Shown: in pieces, positions 16,983 through 25,230 of the stretch
Layout: every line of letters begins with the position of its first letter
Numbering within the stretch: position 1 is the first letter of the stretch
NCBI GenBank assembly: GCA_039961715.1
Contig: JABRVW010000010.1
Span: 1 to 64,000 of the forward strand
Direction: 5' to 3'
DNA from: JACQPU01 sp039961715
GTDB lineage: Bacteria; Bacteroidota; Ignavibacteria; UBA10030
DNA length: 64,000 bases
The notes under the pieces: model-generated
Database searches by the model: none
What the model was told of the DNA's origin: nothing
The model's input: the letters and a program-made list of their open reading frames with translations, nothing else
Made by a program: the position numbers and the translations under genes

Positions 16983-18419
16983 CTACAGGAAGAGTCGTGT
17001 GAAGTACTCCTTTAACCGGTCAACAGCGATGCGTTCCTGCCGCATGGAGTCGCGCTCCCGAACCGTCACCGTCTGGTCCTGAAGAGTCTGCGAATCCACC
17101 GTGACGCAAAACGGGGTGCCGATTTCGTCCTGACGGCGGTACCTTCTGCCGACCGCGCCGCTTTCGTCGTAGAACACACGGAACAGCGGACGAAGATCGG
17201 CCTCAATCTTCCTTGCCGTTTCCGGCATTCCGTCGCGGTTCACCAGCGGGAACACGGCGATCTTCATGGGCGCCAGCCTGGGATGCAGTTTGAGAACAAC
17301 GCGTATCTCTGTTCCCCCTTCTCCCGTCGGGGCCTCTTCCTCGGCGTACGCATCCAGCAGAAACGCCATGAACGACCTGCTCGCCCCGGCGGAGGTCTCA
17401 ATCACAAAAGGAACGTACCTCGATTTCGACTCCTCGTCATAATACTCCATGCTCTTTTTCGAGAATTCCTGGTGACGGGAGAGATCGTAGTCCGTTCGGT
17501 TGTGAATGCCCTCAATTTCCCCCCAGCCAAACGGAAACTCGTATTCGATATCAAATGCGCCTTTGGCGTAGTGGGCAAGCTTCTCCTGCGGATGCTGGTG
17601 CCAGCGAAGCCTCGTTTCCGACATGCCGAGATCGCGGAACCATTTCATCCTCTCCTCCTTCCAGTACGCAAACCACTCATCGTCCGTGCCCGGCTTCACA
17701 AAATACTGCATCTCCATCTGCTCAAACTCGCGTGTCCTGAATAGAAAGTTCTTCGTGTTGATTTCGTTCCGAAACGCCTTTCCAATCTGGGCAATCCCGA
17801 AAGGGATTTTCTGGCGCGACGATGCCTGGACGTTCTGGAAATTGACGAAGATCCCCTGAGCCGTTTCCGGACGCAGGAAAACGGTCGCAGAAGAATCCTC
17901 GACCGAGCCGACAAACGTCTTGAACATCAGATTGAATTTTCGGGCATCGGTGAAGGTCCCCTTGTTCCCGCATGTCGGACAGGGAATCAACGGAAGGATC
18001 TTTGCAGGATCCCCCGTAAGATGCTCGAAAGCCTCGAGAACGACTTCGTCCCTCTGCTGGCCTTCATACTTGCCCGGAACGAGCACCCTCAGCGCTTCTT
18101 TTTTCTTCTTGACCGAAAGTTCGTCGAGCAGCGTATCAACACGAAACCTGGATTTGCACTGTCGGCAATCCACCATCGGATCGGTGAAATTCTCGACGTG
18201 ACCCGAGGCTTCCCAGACCCGCGCGTGCATGAGGATCGAAGCATCGATTCCCTCCACGTCAGGCCGGTAGGTCATGCTGCGCCACCATTGTTGTTTCAGA
18301 TTGTTCAGCATTTCCACGCCCATTGGGCCATAGTCCCAGCATCCGTTAAGGCCGCCATAGATCTCGCTCGACTGAAAGATAAACCCGCGCCGCTTCGCCA
18401 GCGACACGAGTTTGTCCAT
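16983..18419 (-). CDS. glyS: Glycine--tRNA ligase, dimeric single-chain type
   Basis: Class II aminoacyl-tRNA synthetase charging tRNA-Gly. It is the alpha2 type rather than the GlyQ/GlyS heterotetramer. It opens LVSLAKRRGFIFQSSEIYGG, with a zinc ribbon CRQCKSRFR/CPTCGNKG, motif 2 FRNEINTKNFLFRTREFEQ and an anticodon-binding C-terminus. I use the ATG at 18419 (478 aa), which matches relatives; an in-frame TTG at 18464 would add 15 residues, and neither has a strong ribosome site. A GGAAAA repeat tract lies 75 bases upstream. Confidence 0.95.
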   Translation of the reverse strand: MDKLVSLAKRRGFIFQSSEIYGGLNGCWDYGPMGVEMLNNLKQQWWRSMTYRPDVEGIDASILMHARVWEASGHVENFTDPMVDCRQCKSRFRVDTLLDELSVKKKKEALRVLVPGKYEGQQRDEVVLEAFEHLTGDPAKILPLIPCPTCGNKGTFTDARKFNLMFKTFVGSVEDSSATVFLRPETAQGIFVNFQNVQASSRQKIPFGIAQIGKAFRNEINTKNFLFRTREFEQMEMQYFVKPGTDDEWFAYWKEERMKWFRDLGMSETRLRWHQHPQEKLAHYAKGAFDIEYEFPFGWGEIEGIHNRTDYDLSRHQEFSKKSMEYYDEESKSRYVPFVIETSAGASRSFMAFLLDAYAEEEAPTGEGGTEIRVVLKLHPRLAPMKIAVFPLVNRDGMPETARKIEADLRPLFRVFYDESGAVGRRYRRQDEIGTPFCVTVDSQTLQDQTVTVRERDSMRQERIAVDRLKEYFTRLFL

Positions 18420-18493
18420 GCTTACTGCCCGCGGTTGTGATTTGGATTGGCTCAAGTCTGTCAATGAATAGTTACGTGAATGGAAAGGCTCTT

Positions 18494-18563
18494 CCTTTTC
18501 CTTTTCCTTTTCCTTTTCCTTTTCCTTTTCCTTTTCCTCTTCCTTTTCCTTTTCCTTTTTCCT
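18494..18563. repeat. Hexanucleotide tract (CCTTTT)n, reading (AAAAGG)n on the gene strand
   Basis: Seven perfect CCTTTT units (18494-18535), one variant CCTCTT, two more perfect units, then one with an extra T. It starts directly after the enoyl-CoA hydratase stop and fills the gap before glyS. On the transcribed strand it is a polypurine GGAAAA series prone to slippage. Confidence 0.95.
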
Positions 18564-19346
18564 TCACTTGCTCCTAAACTCCGGCTTCCTCTTCTCCAGA
18601 AATGCCTTCGTTCCCTCTTTGAAATCCTCTGATCCACAACAGACGCCGAACAGGCTTGCTTCGAGCTCCTGTCCATCGGCCTGCATTGTTTCCCGCGTCA
18701 TGTTCACGGCTTTAAGAGCCAATCGGATTGCCACCTGACCCTTTGCAGAGATCTTCGTTGCCACAGCACGACAGGTTTCGAGAAGGTCCTGTTGCGGCAC
18801 GACCTTGTTCACGAGGCCGATCCGGTGCGCCTCTGCCGCATCAATGGGCTCGCCGGTCAGAATCATTTCCATCGCTCGTCCCGTCCCCACAAGCCGGGCA
18901 AGCCTCTGGGTGCCGCCGTATCCGGGGATGATGCCCAGGTTCACTTCCGGCTGGCCAAACTTCGCGTTCTCGGAAGCGATCCGCACGTGGCAGGCGAGCG
19001 CAAGTTCACAGCCGCCCCCAAGCGCATATCCGTTGACCGCCGCGATCACCGGCTTGCCCAGATTCTCCACCAGATTGAATACCTCCTGGCCGCGGGTGGA
19101 GAATTCCTTGCCGGTTTCCGGATTCAACTCCGTGAGTTCTGCAATATCCGTCCCGGCCACAAAAGCCTTTTCGCCCGCACCGGTGATGATGACCACATGG
19201 ACTGACGGATCCGATTTGCAGGCTTCAAGCGCCTGCACCATCTCCCTTTTCGTCACTGCGTTCAGCGCATTCAGCTTCTCCGGCCTGTTGATCGTAAGCA
19301 CCGCGATCCTGTCTTTTGCTTCCAGCAATAACGTCTGATAAGCCAT
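18564..19346 (-). CDS. Enoyl-CoA hydratase (crotonase family)
   Basis: 260-aa crotonase that hydrates trans-2-enoyl-CoA in beta-oxidation or related pathways. Both catalytic glutamates are present: Glu114 (GGGCELALAC) and Glu134 (FGQPEVNLGIIPGYGG); the oxyanion-hole segment AFVAGTDI is at 61-68. Full length. It follows the PHP phosphatase by 17 bases. The substrate chain cannot be fixed from sequence; short-chain (crotonyl-CoA) is the usual activity for this close a match. Confidence 0.93.
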   Translation of the reverse strand: MAYQTLLLEAKDRIAVLTINRPEKLNALNAVTKREMVQALEACKSDPSVHVVIITGAGEKAFVAGTDIAELTELNPETGKEFSTRGQEVFNLVENLGKPVIAAVNGYALGGGCELALACHVRIASENAKFGQPEVNLGIIPGYGGTQRLARLVGTGRAMEMILTGEPIDAAEAHRIGLVNKVVPQQDLLETCRAVATKISAKGQVAIRLALKAVNMTRETMQADGQELEASLFGVCCGSEDFKEGTKAFLEKRKPEFRSK

Positions 19347-19363
19347 ACAGTCCTCGCTTTCTC

Positions 19364-20179
19364 TTAGGCAAACACCGTGCGCGAAACGGGAACCATCGAA
19401 CGCTGTCTTCGTTCAAAGACAGCGATCTTCCCGCCGCCGTATCGTTCCACCAGCGCAACTGCACGATCGAAATCCCTTCCCACATCCCCGGGGGCATGGG
19501 CATCCGATCCAAGCGTCAGTGGAATTCCCAGTTCACGAATCATCTCCAGAAGCGACTCCGACGGGTATACTTCTCTCACCGGCTTCCGCAGTCCCGATGT
19601 ATTGATTTCGACGCACATCCCCGCTTTCCTGATCTCCTTCAGCGACTCCCAGGCGAGGTCCCGAAGATTCTTTGCGGGCCGGTGACCGAATTTCTTGACC
19701 AGATCACAGTGTGCAATGATGTCAAACATTCCCGACGAGGCTGACCGGCCAACAGCCCGAAAGTACTGCTCATAGACCGCATCCACATCCCGCTCGTCGT
19801 ACTGATGAACAAAGACGATGTCATCAAATCCCCACGTCCCGAGAAAATGCACGGAACCGATCACGTAGTCGAAATCATTCTCTGCGATGAACCCCCGCAC
19901 CCAATCTTCCGTTCCGGGAAAGAAATCGGCCTCTATGCCTCTCCGGACGTTGATCCGACCCTTGTATTGCTCACGCAGGTGGGAAACCTGCGGCGCGTAG
20001 ATTGATGCGTATTCCTCGAGACTCATCCTGTGCTTTTCATCGAACCCGCCCGGCATCGGAATATGCTCGGAACAGCCGATCTCATTGAACCCCAGTTCAA
20101 TGGCGCGAAGAACGTATTCCTCCGCATTTCCCTCCGCATGCTTGCACAGCAATGTATGCGTATGATAATCAACGATCAC
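19364..20179 (-). CDS. PHP-family histidinol-phosphatase-like protein
   Basis: 271-aa metal-dependent phosphoesterase of the PHP superfamily. DYHTHTLLCKHAEG, CSEHIP, GIEADFFPG, VIGSVHFLG, IAHCDLVKKFG, EINTSGLRK and GSDAHAPGDVG supply the trinuclear metal ligands in the order seen in HisJ/HisK histidinol-phosphatases. No other his gene is nearby, so the physiological substrate may differ. Its start overlaps the DUF2520 gene end by 11 bases. Confidence 0.88.
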   Translation of the reverse strand: MIVDYHTHTLLCKHAEGNAEEYVLRAIELGFNEIGCSEHIPMPGGFDEKHRMSLEEYASIYAPQVSHLREQYKGRINVRRGIEADFFPGTEDWVRGFIAENDFDYVIGSVHFLGTWGFDDIVFVHQYDERDVDAVYEQYFRAVGRSASSGMFDIIAHCDLVKKFGHRPAKNLRDLAWESLKEIRKAGMCVEINTSGLRKPVREVYPSESLLEMIRELGIPLTLGSDAHAPGDVGRDFDRAVALVERYGGGKIAVFERRQRSMVPVSRTVFA

Positions 20180-21071
20180 GGTCTTGAGTCAGGAGCTCTC
20201 TCAGCATTCGAATCTGCTCTTCATCCATCCCCCCTTTTTCCACCGCCAGATCCAGCGCCAGCGATCCAATAGCCGCGTACGCCTTCGCCACCCGGGGATC
20301 AAGGGCCGCGAGCGCATTTACATGCCTCCTGACTGTTTCGACGCTTCCCCTGGCAATCGGCCCCGTCAGCGCTTCCCGCGGATCTCCTGCAGTGGCCAGG
20401 GTGACCGCCGCGTTGATCAGCGGAGAAAGAGGCGTCAATCCGGAGAGACCTGCCTGCTGTGCCAGCCGCTGCGCCACGGCCAGAACGGCCACCGGGTAGT
20501 TCGACGCAAAGACGCAGGCTGCATGATACAAAATTTTTGCCTGTTTCGGAACGATAACAATTTTTCCCCCGAGGTCGTGCACAAGGCGCTTCGCAGTCCC
20601 CTCCGCGCGCCGCTCCCCCTCGAAGCCGTACCAAATCCTCTTCATGATCGCGATCTGATCTTTCAGCGTGTGTTTCCGGGGGAACATCTGGATCGGATGA
20701 AGGGAAAATGTCCGCGCTCCCAGCACCGCCGCTTCCGACAGCGCATCATGGGTTACCGCGCCCGATACATGAAACACGGCGACACGGGGCCAGTTCAACG
20801 GAACCTCGCGTGCAAGACCGCGCACAACGCTTTCAATGGATTCATCGGGTACTGCAACCATGACAAGATCGGATTCGGCAGGAATGTCCCCGATACGGTT
20901 GGAAGCAACCCGAACGCGAAGCTTCCGGGCCAGCGACCGCGCGGAGGACGGGCGGCTGCTGATGATGGAGAGGAAGCGGTATCCTTTGCGGGAAAGAAGA
21001 GCGGCCAGGGTCGATCCGACCCTGCCGGCTCCGATCAATGATATGTTTTGTGGCCGTTGAACGCGGGGCAA
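20169..21071 (-). CDS. DUF2520 Rossmann-fold protein, ProC/6PGDH-like
   Basis: 300-aa protein with an N-terminal NAD(P)-binding motif ISLIGAGRVGSTLAALL, then VMVAVPDESIESVV, HVSGAVTHDAL and SLHPIQMFP, and a helical C-terminal half with SNYPVAVLAVAQRLA (DUF2520). The fold resembles pyrroline-5-carboxylate reductase and 6-phosphogluconate dehydrogenase; the substrate is unknown. The start is TTG directly after the amrB stop, with AGGA about 8 bases upstream. It is commonly adjacent to pantothenate genes in other bacteria, but not here. Confidence 0.85.
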   Translation of the reverse strand: MPRVQRPQNISLIGAGRVGSTLAALLSRKGYRFLSIISSRPSSARSLARKLRVRVASNRIGDIPAESDLVMVAVPDESIESVVRGLAREVPLNWPRVAVFHVSGAVTHDALSEAAVLGARTFSLHPIQMFPRKHTLKDQIAIMKRIWYGFEGERRAEGTAKRLVHDLGGKIVIVPKQAKILYHAACVFASNYPVAVLAVAQRLAQQAGLSGLTPLSPLINAAVTLATAGDPREALTGPIARGSVETVRRHVNALAALDPRVAKAYAAIGSLALDLAVEKGGMDEEQIRMLRELLTQDRDR

Positions 21072-21932
21072 TCAGGAATCCTGGTAGAGGGCTGCTGAGA
21101 GATATCCGACGACGGCATCCTTTTCACCCGTCACGTCGCCGGAATTGCAGTACAAGAGGGCCTTGCAGTGCACGGCACCGAGCGCACGCGCGGCAAGCAT
21201 GACCGACACGATAGGGCCTCCGCCGCAAGCTTCAACCTCCTCAAGCTCGAGTTTCCGCAGGAGGTCCTCCGGGCGAAACGCCTCCACATCCTCCACAACG
21301 CGCTTGTCAAGACCGACGGCCTCGGCATACGGATGGTAATGCGAAAGATCACTGCTGGCTACGAGCAAGACATTGCGGTTCTTGCAGATCTTGGTCAGAA
21401 CCTCGGCAAGAGCCATGCAGAGTTCACGCCGCTGATCACCCATGACCAGAGGCACAAACGGTATCCGGCCAATGACCCTCTGCAGAAACGGCAGTTGCAC
21501 CTCGACCGAGTGTTCCATCGTGTGTCCCTTCTCAGACAGGAGAATCGATGGATGAGCCCTGGCAAGCAGATCTCTGAGTCCACCGTCGATCGAAATTTCG
21601 CCCAGCGGCGTCTTGTAGGACGTCCCCGGATGGATCGAAATCCCGTCGAAGTACTCCCGGTGGCTCGGGCCAACGATGATCACGGCATCGTAGTTGCGAC
21701 CTTTCAGTAACCTGTATCCGGCCGCGGCGGTCAGTCCCGAATACATAAAGCCGGCATGGGGACAGATGAGCCCGCGGATTGTCCCATCGATCCGAACGGA
21801 CTTTGCCCTCAGCAGGTATTCATCGACCTCTTTTTCGAGAATGCTTTTGAGCTCAGGATAGAATAATCCGGCGACTGCGGCTTCACGGACAGACATGGCG
21901 ACCACTTCGCGATGAATGTGGAGAAGGGGCAT
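21072..21932 (-). CDS. amrB: AmmeMemoRadiSam system protein B (MEMO1 family)
   Basis: 286-aa MEMO-like protein, related in fold to class III extradiol dioxygenases. Visible motifs: LICPHAGFMYSGLTAA (His of the metal-like site), IIVGPSHREYFDGI, GHTMEHSVEVQLPFLQ, VASSDLSHYHPY and ACGGGPIVSVML. It is partnered with AMMECR1 (amrA) immediately upstream; the third member, the AmmeMemoRadiSam radical SAM enzyme, is not in the window. An in-frame ATG at 21896 would remove 12 residues and may be the true start. Confidence 0.93.
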   Translation of the reverse strand: MPLLHIHREVVAMSVREAAVAGLFYPELKSILEKEVDEYLLRAKSVRIDGTIRGLICPHAGFMYSGLTAAAGYRLLKGRNYDAVIIVGPSHREYFDGISIHPGTSYKTPLGEISIDGGLRDLLARAHPSILLSEKGHTMEHSVEVQLPFLQRVIGRIPFVPLVMGDQRRELCMALAEVLTKICKNRNVLLVASSDLSHYHPYAEAVGLDKRVVEDVEAFRPEDLLRKLELEEVEACGGGPIVSVMLAARALGAVHCKALLYCNSGDVTGEKDAVVGYLSAALYQDS

Positions 21933-21950
21933 GCATGACCAGCGATAGGA

Positions 21951-22565
21951 TCAGAGAGGCTGATGCGGTTGGTAGAGTTCCGTTTCCGAAAACGTTTCTG
22001 TCGTAAACCTGAACAAGCGTGTATGTTCGTCCCGCCATGCCCCGGCAGGAAGCCCCGCTTTCAACGCAGTGTGATTCAAGAATTGTTCCCGGTCCCATCC
22101 GTACTCAACAGGAACGTGGGGAAGAAGCAACCCTTTCCACATTCCGGCTTCGAGGATGAGGCCGTGCTTCCCCACTTCAATCTCCGCGATGTCCCGTACT
22201 GCCTCGACTGGCGAAAGCACTGAGATCTCAATGTCCACCGAGGGAAGCTCTTCGGGATCAAGCGGAGCGAACCTCGGATCTTCAAAGGCCGCCTTACGCG
22301 CCACCTCCTCCACGGCTTGCGCGAGCGGGAACCGGGGTTCGACGTATCCAATGCACCCCCGCAATTCCTTTCCCACACGCAGGGTCACAAAGACCCCGCG
22401 TCTCTCGAGCAAATGTGCCGACCCCGCTGGCACCGTCGGCCGCTCGCCGCCAAAGACGCTCTCGATCGAGGCGCGGGCAATCCGCAGCAGGTCGCGTTTC
22501 TCGCCGTCTTCAAACACCCTACGTTCACCTCGTTGGCTGAAAAGTACGTAAGGCCCGGACAACAT
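21951..22565 (-). CDS. amrA: AmmeMemoRadiSam system protein A (AMMECR1 domain)
   Basis: 204-aa AMMECR1-domain protein. GVFVTLRVGKELRGCIGYVEP contains the family's conserved LRGCIG motif; KAAFEDPRFAPL, VDIEISVLSP, HGLILEAG and LLPHVPVEYGWDREQFL follow in the usual order. It is first in the eight-gene minus-strand run and divergent from glmM. The molecular role of the amrA/amrB/radical SAM trio is not well established. No strong ribosome site is seen. Confidence 0.93.
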   Translation of the reverse strand: MLSGPYVLFSQRGERRVFEDGEKRDLLRIARASIESVFGGERPTVPAGSAHLLERRGVFVTLRVGKELRGCIGYVEPRFPLAQAVEEVARKAAFEDPRFAPLDPEELPSVDIEISVLSPVEAVRDIAEIEVGKHGLILEAGMWKGLLLPHVPVEYGWDREQFLNHTALKAGLPAGAWRDEHTRLFRFTTETFSETELYQPHQPL

Positions 22566-22571
22566 TCAAGG

Positions 22572-22600
22572 TTGCTTCTGCCTCGGTCATTTCGTACATT
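22572..22600 (+). promoter_or_regulatory. Candidate glmM promoter
   Basis: TTGCTT (22572-22577), 17-base spacer ending TTTCG, then TACATT (22595-22600) with more T residues. The glmM ATG is at 22624, giving a short leader without a Shine-Dalgarno. The layout repeats that of the promoter at 46242-46270. Confidence 0.4.
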
Positions 22601-22623
22601 TTTCGGCGCTTTTCAAGCCCTTT

Positions 22624-23991
22624 ATGTCCCTCATCTCCAGCATCTCCGGCGTCCGCGGAATCATCGGCTCCAGCCTGACCCCCGACGTCATTGTCCGCTA
22701 TGCGGCCGCTTTTGCAGAGTACTGCGGCCGCCGGCCAATCGTGCTCGGTCGGGACGGCCGCGTCACCGGAAAGCCAATCGGCAACATCGTCGCTTCAACA
22801 CTCCTCTCCGCAGGATGCGACGTTGTCGCCCTTGGGGTCTGCCCCACGCCAACCATCCAGATCGCCGTCGAAAAACTCAAGAGTGCCGGCGGGATCTCGA
22901 TCACGGCGAGCCACAATCCGATCGAATGGAACGGGCTGAAGTTCCTTGGAGACACGGGCATGTTCCTCGACAGGGATCAAAACGACCGCCTCCAAAGCAT
23001 TCTCCGCCGGGGATCGCCCGGATTCGTTTCCTGGAACAAGATTGGACACCACAGAGCCGACGATACTTTTCTGCAGCAACATGTGGACGAGGTTCTCAGG
23101 ATACCCTACGTCAACCTCAGGACTGTACGAAAGAAGCGGTTCAAAGTGGTGGTCGATTGCGTGAACGCCTCCGGGGGAGCAGTCGTTCCCCGCCTCCTGA
23201 AGGCCTTCGGCTGCAAAGTCATTGAAATGAACTGCGACGTCTCAGGCGTCTTCGCGCACACCCCTGAACCCCTGCCGGAAAACCTTACGGCTCTCTGCAG
23301 GAGGGTTCGCCGTGAACGTGCCCATCTGGGCATAGCGGTGGACCCCGACGGCGACAGGCTGGTTCTTATCGATGAAGAGGGGAAACCGTTCGGGGAAGAG
23401 TATACAATTGTCCAGGCAGTGAAATTCGTTCTGACAAAAGAAGCCGGAAAGAGTAAGAAAAAGCCTTCACCGGTCGTCGTCAATCTCTCCACGACCAGGG
23501 CAGTTGAAGATGTCGCAGGACCGTTCGGTGTCAGAGTCATCCGGACACCGGTCGGCGAAATCAATGTAGCGGCAAAAATGAAGGAGGCCGGGGCGATCAT
23601 TGGAGGCGAAGGCAGTGGAGGGGTGATCTTATCCACGGTACACCTGGGCCGGGATGCTCTCGTCGGCATAGGACTTACGCTTCAGCATCTGGCGGAATTC
23701 GGCGGGCCTCTTTCGGAATTGCGGAAAAGCCTTCCGGGCTATGTCATGACAAAGCATCGGATTGAATCGGATTCGCGGGATGTACGATCGCTCCTTGCCC
23801 GGCTTGCGCAACGATACGCGGGAAAGGGAATCGTCAACACCGACGACGGCATTCGCATCGACTTCGATCGTTCCTGGGTCCATCTCCGTCCTTCAAACAC
23901 CGAGCCGATCATCCGGGTTATCTCGGAAGGGCCTGATGAGACATCGGCTCGGTCACTTGCGGAGGAAATCATGAGGGAGGCCAAATCATGA
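22624..23991 (+). CDS. glmM: Phosphoglucosamine mutase / phosphomannomutase family
   Basis: 455-aa alpha-D-phosphohexomutase. The phosphoserine loop is SITASHNPIEWNG (Ser near residue 98), the metal loop is DPDGDRLVLIDE, the sugar-binding loop is GGEGSGGVI, and RPSNTEPIIRV binds phosphate near the C-terminus. SISGVRGIIGSSLTPD is the usual opening. GlmM (GlcN-6-P to GlcN-1-P) fits the nearby amino-sugar genes, but phosphomannomutase or phosphoglucomutase activity cannot be excluded. First of four overlapping or closely spaced plus-strand genes. Confidence 0.9.
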   Translation: MSLISSISGVRGIIGSSLTPDVIVRYAAAFAEYCGRRPIVLGRDGRVTGKPIGNIVASTLLSAGCDVVALGVCPTPTIQIAVEKLKSAGGISITASHNPIEWNGLKFLGDTGMFLDRDQNDRLQSILRRGSPGFVSWNKIGHHRADDTFLQQHVDEVLRIPYVNLRTVRKKRFKVVVDCVNASGGAVVPRLLKAFGCKVIEMNCDVSGVFAHTPEPLPENLTALCRRVRRERAHLGIAVDPDGDRLVLIDEEGKPFGEEYTIVQAVKFVLTKEAGKSKKKPSPVVVNLSTTRAVEDVAGPFGVRVIRTPVGEINVAAKMKEAGAIIGGEGSGGVILSTVHLGRDALVGIGLTLQHLAEFGGPLSELRKSLPGYVMTKHRIESDSRDVRSLLARLAQRYAGKGIVNTDDGIRIDFDRSWVHLRPSNTEPIIRVISEGPDETSARSLAEEIMREAKS

Positions 23992-24938
23992 CCCGCAGGC
24001 CGTGCGTGATCGCAGGTCTGTTCTTTTCGATCGGAATCCTTGCCGCTCAGGAGCCCGCTCCCCCCGTTGGGGCGCTTGTCCAACCGGAGGCGTACTCTCT
24101 CCTGGGAGAGCCTCTCTACCGGCAGGACCTGGGGGATCAGAAGGCAAAGCTTGAAGCCGAATACGCAGAGGCAAAGGCTGCGTACAATGCCGATCCGACG
24201 GACATTGAGAACATCATCTGGCTTGGGCGCCGGGCCGCCTATCTCTGGAAATATCGGGAAGCCGTTGAATTGTTCTCCCAGGGCATTGAACTCACCCCTA
24301 CCGATGCCCGCCTGTATCGCCACCGGGGCCACCGCTACATCACACTGCGGCAATTCGACAGGGCGATTCGGGACCTCCGGCACGCCTCACGGCTCGTTCA
24401 GGGCATCGAGGACGCTATCGAGCCCGACGGTCAGCCCAATGAGAAGAACATACCCACAAGCACCCTGAAAACAAACATTTGGTATCACCTTGGCCTGGCC
24501 TACTACCTCAAAGGCGAGTTTGATGAGGCGGCAAGCGCTTACAGGGAGTGCCTGAAGTATTCGACAAACGACGACATGCTCACCGCGGCCAGCGATTGGC
24601 TGTACATGAGTTTGCGCCGTGCAGGGAGAGCGGCAGAAGCCGCAATGGTTCTGGAAAACATCCGTCAGGAAATGCACATCATTGAGAATTTCAGCTATCA
24701 TAAGCGACTGTTGATGTACAAAGGGATCATTCCCCCGGACTCGCTTCTGAAGGACACCGGTGCCAGTGAACTTGACCTCGCCACGCAGGGGTACGGCGTC
24801 GCCAACTGGTATCTTGTCAATGGGCAGACCGAACAGGCAATGCGGCTTTGCCGGAAGATTTTAGGCGGAAGTTACTGGCCGGCGTTTGGATATATAGCGG
24901 CGGAAGCCGAAGTGGCGCGAAGGGGGGGAAGGCGATGA
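23988..24938 (+). CDS. Exported TPR-repeat protein
   Basis: 316-aa protein with a signal peptide (CVIAGLFFSIGILAAQ) and helical repeats: YREAVELFSQGIELTPTDAR, RHRGHRYITLRQFDRAIRDL, and LGLAYYLKGEFDEAASAYRE. It starts in an ATGA overlap with glmM and ends in an ATGA overlap with the EutN/CcmL gene, so its expression is tied to both. No catalytic motif is visible. Confidence 0.85.
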   Translation: MTRRPCVIAGLFFSIGILAAQEPAPPVGALVQPEAYSLLGEPLYRQDLGDQKAKLEAEYAEAKAAYNADPTDIENIIWLGRRAAYLWKYREAVELFSQGIELTPTDARLYRHRGHRYITLRQFDRAIRDLRHASRLVQGIEDAIEPDGQPNEKNIPTSTLKTNIWYHLGLAYYLKGEFDEAASAYRECLKYSTNDDMLTAASDWLYMSLRRAGRAAEAAMVLENIRQEMHIIENFSYHKRLLMYKGIIPPDSLLKDTGASELDLATQGYGVANWYLVNGQTEQAMRLCRKILGGSYWPAFGYIAAEAEVARRGGRR

Positions 24939-25207
24939 TCCTGTGCAAGGTGACAGGAACTATTGTTGCAACCCAGAAGCATGCATCCCTTAAGGAGTAT
25001 AAGCTCCTGCTTGTGACACCTGTGACGCTGGACGGGAAACCGGAGGGGCGCGAACTGCTGGCCATTGACCGCGTCGATGCCGGCGTGGGCGACACCGTAC
25101 TGGCTCTGCAGGAAGGAGCCGGTGCTCAGCAGATACTGGGAAGAAACGACGCACCGGTGCATACCGTCATTGTGGCAGTCGTCGACGGCCTTTCGATCGA
25201 AGAATAA
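24935..25207 (+). CDS. EutN/CcmL family microcompartment vertex (BMC-P) protein
   Basis: 90-aa protein matching the pentameric BMC-P vertex family: MILCKVTGTIVATQKHASL, then LLLVTPV, LLAIDRVDAGVGDTVLAL and the C-terminal VIVAVVDGLSI. Such proteins cap the corners of bacterial microcompartments such as carboxysomes and Eut/Pdu/GRM bodies. No hexameric shell (BMC-H/T) or encapsulated enzyme gene lies in this 64-kb window, so it is an orphan here. The ATG overlaps the TPR gene stop (ATGA); longer in-frame sequence upstream lies inside that gene. dprA follows after 23 bases. Confidence 0.92.
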   Translation: MILCKVTGTIVATQKHASLKEYKLLLVTPVTLDGKPEGRELLAIDRVDAGVGDTVLALQEGAGAQQILGRNDAPVHTVIVAVVDGLSIEE

Positions 25208-25230
25208 ACCATCCCTGGGGGGAACCATCC

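Noticed and set aside
18461..18676. Minus-strand frame encoding a run of alternating Arg-Lys pairs
   Set aside because: It is the (GGAAAA)n tract read in another frame and is not protein-like; it also overlaps the end of the hydratase gene.
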